From Pseudomonas sp. (GTDB taxonomy: Bacteria > Pseudomonadota > Gammaproteobacteria > Pseudomonadales > Pseudomonadaceae), in the NCBI GenBank assembly GCA_003523465.1, contig DQAA01000104.1, positions 1-7,819 of the forward strand: a stretch of 7,819 nucleotides of DNA, read 5' to 3'. The position numbers and the translations under genes are program-made. The notes beneath the pieces are model-generated. The model was not told where the DNA came from, searched no databases, and saw only the letters and a program-made list of their open reading frames with translations. Below are positions 5,171 to 7,819 of this stretch, piece by piece; positions within the stretch are counted from its first letter, which is position 1; each line of letters opens with the position of its first letter.

Positions 5171-5824
5171 ATGAACATTGCCGCATTGCGCGAGCAGATC
5201 ACCCAAGCACAAGAACACGAGGCCCGAACCGGCCAACTCAAAACCCAACTTGCTGTGCAGTTGCCCCATCTTCACCCGTTGATCCAGTTGCCCGAGCAGG
5301 ACGCCCAGGGTGCGTTGAACCGTTTCGTCAACGCCTACATCGACCAGGTACCCGAGCTGCTGGAAGCGGCCAATACCGTTGCCCGCGAAGCCGGAATCGA
5401 ATCGCAGATCAAACCGGTGCTGAAAATCGCCGAAGCGTATTTCATCACCCCGCCGCAGATCATGACCGGCCATGTCGGCCTGGACAGCCTGCTGGACGAA
5501 GCCTACCTGGCCCATCGCCTGGTGGAAGAAGTCAACGACCTGTACATCAAGCATTTCCAGCAGCCGCTGATCCCCATGGACACCACGGTTGCCAACCTGA
5601 TTGCCCATCAACTCATCGGCGAGGAATTCGCCAATCAGCTGGACGAAGTGGTGCATCACTCGCTGGACAACATGCTCGACGACGAGAGCTTCGCCCTGGA
5701 ATCGGTGGAGGCGTATCGCGAGAAGCTGAGCAGCCCTGCAACAGGCGCGGCGTGGAAGCGCTGGCCTTGCCTGTCCCGGCAGTTGGGGGTGGGGTTGGAG
5801 CTGGGTCAACAACAGACCGCCTAA
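5171..5824 (+). CDS. Uncharacterised soluble helical protein divergent from coxB
   Basis: A 217-residue protein that I do not recognise as a named family. It has no signal peptide or membrane segment. It is acidic and appears almost entirely helical, with amphipathic stretches at about 1-32, 56-75, 80-92, 104-130, 138-170 and 176-187. The stretch around 150-163 contains EEFANQLDEVVHH, including an ExxH (Glu159-His162), but the second ExxH expected of a ferritin-like di-iron protein is absent. The C-terminal 30 residues (TGAAWKRWPCLSRQ onward) look like a loose tail. The ATG at 5171 is chosen because TGGAG lies 5 bases upstream. A GTG at 5132 preceded by AGGA is possible and would add 13 mostly hydrophobic residues. 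Its back-to-back position with the caa3 operon suggests, but does not show, a link to respiration. It converges with the siderophore receptor gene across a REP doublet. Confidence 0.75.
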   Translation: MNIAALREQITQAQEHEARTGQLKTQLAVQLPHLHPLIQLPEQDAQGALNRFVNAYIDQVPELLEAANTVAREAGIESQIKPVLKIAEAYFITPPQIMTGHVGLDSLLDEAYLAHRLVEEVNDLYIKHFQQPLIPMDTTVANLIAHQLIGEEFANQLDEVVHHSLDNMLDDESFALESVEAYREKLSSPATGAAWKRWPCLSRQLGVGLELGQQQTA

Positions 5825-5845
5825 GAACAGGCGCGACACGAACCC

Positions 5846-5917
5846 TGTGGGAGCGGGTTCACCCGAGATTGCGGTGGTGAATCCACTGACGCAATCGCGG
5901 GTAAACCCGCTCCCACA
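5846..5917. repeat. Inverted REP doublet (REPIN/BIME-like) between convergent genes
   Basis: Two 28-base arms, 5846-5873 and 5890-5917, are inverted copies with 26 of 28 matches. Each contains the core GCGGGT-(A/C)A-ACCCG next to GGGAGC/GCTCCC and TGTGGGAG/CTCCCACA. The centre adds a small hairpin, GTGG (5874-5877) and CCAC (5883-5886), so nearly the whole element can fold into one long hairpin. Extragenic REP sequences with this core are abundant in Pseudomonas, especially P. putida relatives, and are mobilised in trans by RAYT transposases encoded elsewhere. Here it fills the gap between two gene 3' ends (5824 and 5936) and may act as a bidirectional transcription barrier or mRNA 3'-end stabiliser. 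Confidence 0.9.
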
Positions 5918-5935
5918 CAGTCCCCGCCAGCCCAA

Positions 5936-7819
5936 TTACCAGTTGTAACTGACCGTCCCCAGCACAGTCCGCTCTTCACCCCAGTAGCAACGCCCGGCGT
6001 TGTTGCAGCCCGCCACATACTCCTGATCGAACAGGTTGCGCGCATTCACTTCCGCCGACCAATGCTCGTTCAGCTGATAGCCAACGGTCGCATCCACCAG
6101 CGTCACGTCACCGGTATCCAGCTTGCCGTACAGCGACGGGCTGGTGTACGCGAAGGTGCTGTCGAAGTGGCGCACGCCCGCACCCAGCTTCAGGCCCTTG
6201 AGCTGCCCGTCGAGGAAGCGGTAGGTGCCCCACACCGAGGCCTGGTTACGCGGCACGCCGGTCACCTGATGGTCTTCCAGCAGCGAGCCCGCCACGTCCT
6301 TGGTCACCCGCGAGTCGGTGTAGGTGTAGGCCGCCGTCACGTTGACGTTTTCAGTGATGTCGCTGTTCAGCTCCAGCTCGACGCCCTTGGCGCGGCTGCG
6401 ACCGATATTGCGGTAGTCGCCGGTGGCGCTGTCGTACAGCGAGTCATCCTTCTTGCGCAGGTCGTAGACCGAGGCGCTGATGAGGGTATTCCAGCCCTTG
6501 GGCTCGTACTTCAAACCCACTTCGTACTGCTCGCTGAGGGTCGGGTCCAGCGGGCCGGAAGCGCTCGACACCTGCTGGGTCGGGTTGTAGGCCGTGGAGT
6601 AGCTGACATAGGGCGAGACGCCGTTGTCGAACTGGTACATCAGGCCGGTCTGCCAGGTGAACTGGCCATCCCAGTAGTCGAGGTCCGCCGCCGCGTTGAG
6701 GGTGCCGCGACGGTTGCGGTATTCGCTGTTGACCCGGTCGTAGCGCCCGCCCAGCAGCATCACCCAGTTGTCGAGACGGGTCTGGATCTGGCTGTAGACG
6801 CCGTACATGGTCTGTTCCAGCAGCGCGTCCTGGACCCGCGTCGAGGTCACCGGATCGCCGGTGTAGACCGGATTGAACACGTTCACCCGACCACCGAAGC
6901 CGGCGTTCCAGTCCTGGTTGAATGAGGTCCGATCGAGGCTGGCGCCGACCAGCAGGGTGTTCTCCAGCGCGCCAACGTTGAAGTGGCCTTCGACCTGGTT
7001 GTCCAGCGAGTAGGCGATGGACTTGTTGTAGCGGTCATACGCGGTGTTGGTGACCATGGTGCCGAAGCCGCCGCCGTCCAGGCTGCCCGGCCAGATTTCC
7101 TGGCGGTCGATGCGCGACTGCATGTAGCGGGAGTTCTGCCGGTATTGCCAGTCGTCGTTGAACTGGTGATGGAACTCGTAGCCGAGGGTCCAGACCTCCC
7201 GCTCGAAGTTGTCCCAGTCCGGGTTGCCCAGCAGGGCATGCTTGCTGATCTTGCCGTTGGGGTTGTGCAGCAGGGTGCCAGCGGCCGGGTAGCCCAGTTC
7301 CATCAGGGTACGGTCGCGCTGGTAGGTGGCCAGCAGGGTCAGGTCGTTCTGCTCGTCGAAGTTCAGGGTCAGGGATGGCGCGATGTACATGCGGTCATCA
7401 GGCTGATGGTCGACCTGGGTCCCCGACTTGCGCCCGAGCACTACGAGACGGCCCAGCACATTGCCGTTGTCGGTCAGCGGTCCGGACACGTCGATGCCCA
7501 ACTGGCGACGTTCGTTGGAGCCGTAGCTCAGCTGCACCTCGCCACGGGACTCGGCGGTCGGGCGCTTGCTGACCATGTTGACCACGCCACCCGGGGCGTT
7601 CTCGCCGTAGAGGATCGAGGTCGGGCCGCGGAACACTTCGATGCGCTCCAGGCCGTAAGGCTCGCTGGTGGTGTCGTAGCGGTTGCCCTGCACCCGCAGG
7701 CCATCGCGCAGCAGGCCGTAGCCGTAGTCGGTGGCGTTGAAACCGCGGATGAAGAACAGGTCGCCGGCCCCGCCGTCACCAGCGGCGAACGGCGGGGCGA
7801 AGATGCCCGGCACGTAGCC
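5936..7819 (-). CDS. TonB-dependent siderophore receptor, FhuA/FoxA-like (N-terminus beyond right edge)
   Basis: The frame is open from the right edge for 627 codons, starting GYVPGIFAPPF, with no credible start; the GTG at 7813 is an internal valine. Plug-domain marks are FFIRGFNATDYGYG (22-35), LRDGLRV, and ERIEVFRGP-TSILYGENAPGGVVNMVSKRP (about 59-88). The rest is a 22-strand-type barrel with alternating aromatic strands, ending in the outer-membrane signature VSYNW. Near the C-terminus, NLFDQEYVAGCNNAGRCYWGEERTV carries a Cys pair seen in hydroxamate siderophore receptors such as FhuA. The protein should import a ferric siderophore across the outer membrane with TonB-ExbBD; the exact ligand cannot be read from sequence. 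The signal peptide, TonB box and any N-terminal signalling domain are outside the window, as is the promoter (Fur control would be usual). It is unrelated in function to the cox operon. Confidence 0.93.
   Translation of the reverse strand, partial: GYVPGIFAPPFAAGDGGAGDLFFIRGFNATDYGYGLLRDGLRVQGNRYDTTSEPYGLERIEVFRGPTSILYGENAPGGVVNMVSKRPTAESRGEVQLSYGSNERRQLGIDVSGPLTDNGNVLGRLVVLGRKSGTQVDHQPDDRMYIAPSLTLNFDEQNDLTLLATYQRDRTLMELGYPAAGTLLHNPNGKISKHALLGNPDWDNFEREVWTLGYEFHHQFNDDWQYRQNSRYMQSRIDRQEIWPGSLDGGGFGTMVTNTAYDRYNKSIAYSLDNQVEGHFNVGALENTLLVGASLDRTSFNQDWNAGFGGRVNVFNPVYTGDPVTSTRVQDALLEQTMYGVYSQIQTRLDNWVMLLGGRYDRVNSEYRNRRGTLNAAADLDYWDGQFTWQTGLMYQFDNGVSPYVSYSTAYNPTQQVSSASGPLDPTLSEQYEVGLKYEPKGWNTLISASVYDLRKKDDSLYDSATGDYRNIGRSRAKGVELELNSDITENVNVTAAYTYTDSRVTKDVAGSLLEDHQVTGVPRNQASVWGTYRFLDGQLKGLKLGAGVRHFDSTFAYTSPSLYGKLDTGDVTLVDATVGYQLNEHWSAEVNARNLFDQEYVAGCNNAGRCYWGEERTVLGTVSYNW

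Noticed and set aside
5147..5935. A 262-codon minus-strand open frame opposite the unknown gene
   Set aside because: Its first 40 codons are translated REP sequence and the rest is antisense; the plus-strand protein has balanced helical composition and a ribosome binding site.
7811..7813. GTG as the start of the siderophore receptor
   Set aside because: The frame continues upstream to the window edge, and a start here would remove the signal peptide, TonB box and first part of the plug.

Overview
The window reads as a chromosomal stretch of a high-GC gammaproteobacterium, almost certainly a Pseudomonas. The evidence is the gene order coxB-ctaD-ctaG-coxC, followed by an opposite-strand twin-transmembrane gene and SURF1; the CoxB carrying a fused cytochrome c domain; and an inverted pair of REP sequences with a GCGGGT-AA-ACCCGC core of the kind common in the P. 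putida group. Species-level placement is inference only.

Layout from left to right: (1) 1-302, minus strand, is the 5' end of a SURF1-type oxidase assembly gene, cut by the left edge. (2) 363-566, plus strand, is a 67-residue two-helix membrane protein (twin-transmembrane/DUF2909 type), divergent from SURF1 and convergent with coxC. (3) 576-4800, minus strand, is a tight operon transcribed right to left: coxB (subunit II plus cytochrome c), ctaD (subunit I), ctaG (Cox11 copper chaperone), coxC (subunit III). (4) 4801-5170 is a 370-bp divergent regulatory region holding a sigma-S-like -10 for the cox operon, a GC-rich leader able to fold in two mutually exclusive ways, and an AT-rich promoter/operator-like block for the gene on the right. 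(5) 5171-5824, plus strand, is an uncharacterised soluble helical protein. (6) 5825-5935 contains a REP doublet (REPIN) between two convergent genes. (7) 5936-7819, minus strand, is a TonB-dependent siderophore receptor whose N-terminus lies beyond the right edge.

The cox genes together make a caa3-type, A1-family, proton-pumping cytochrome c oxidase. Subunit I keeps every expected heme a, heme a3, CuB, D-channel and K-channel residue, and subunit II keeps all CuA ligands and a CXXCH cytochrome. CtaG delivers copper to CuB and SURF1 helps heme a insertion, so structural and assembly genes sit together. The CTATACT element upstream of coxB fits the known RpoS/starvation dependence of the aa3 oxidase in P. 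aeruginosa. The siderophore receptor is functionally separate and is insulated by the REP doublet.

I see no wholly new system. The points most worth a second look are the opposite-strand small gene inside the cox/SURF1 cluster (a possible noncontiguous operon), the switch-like coxB leader, the unknown gene divergent from coxB with its operator-like repeats, and the REPIN.
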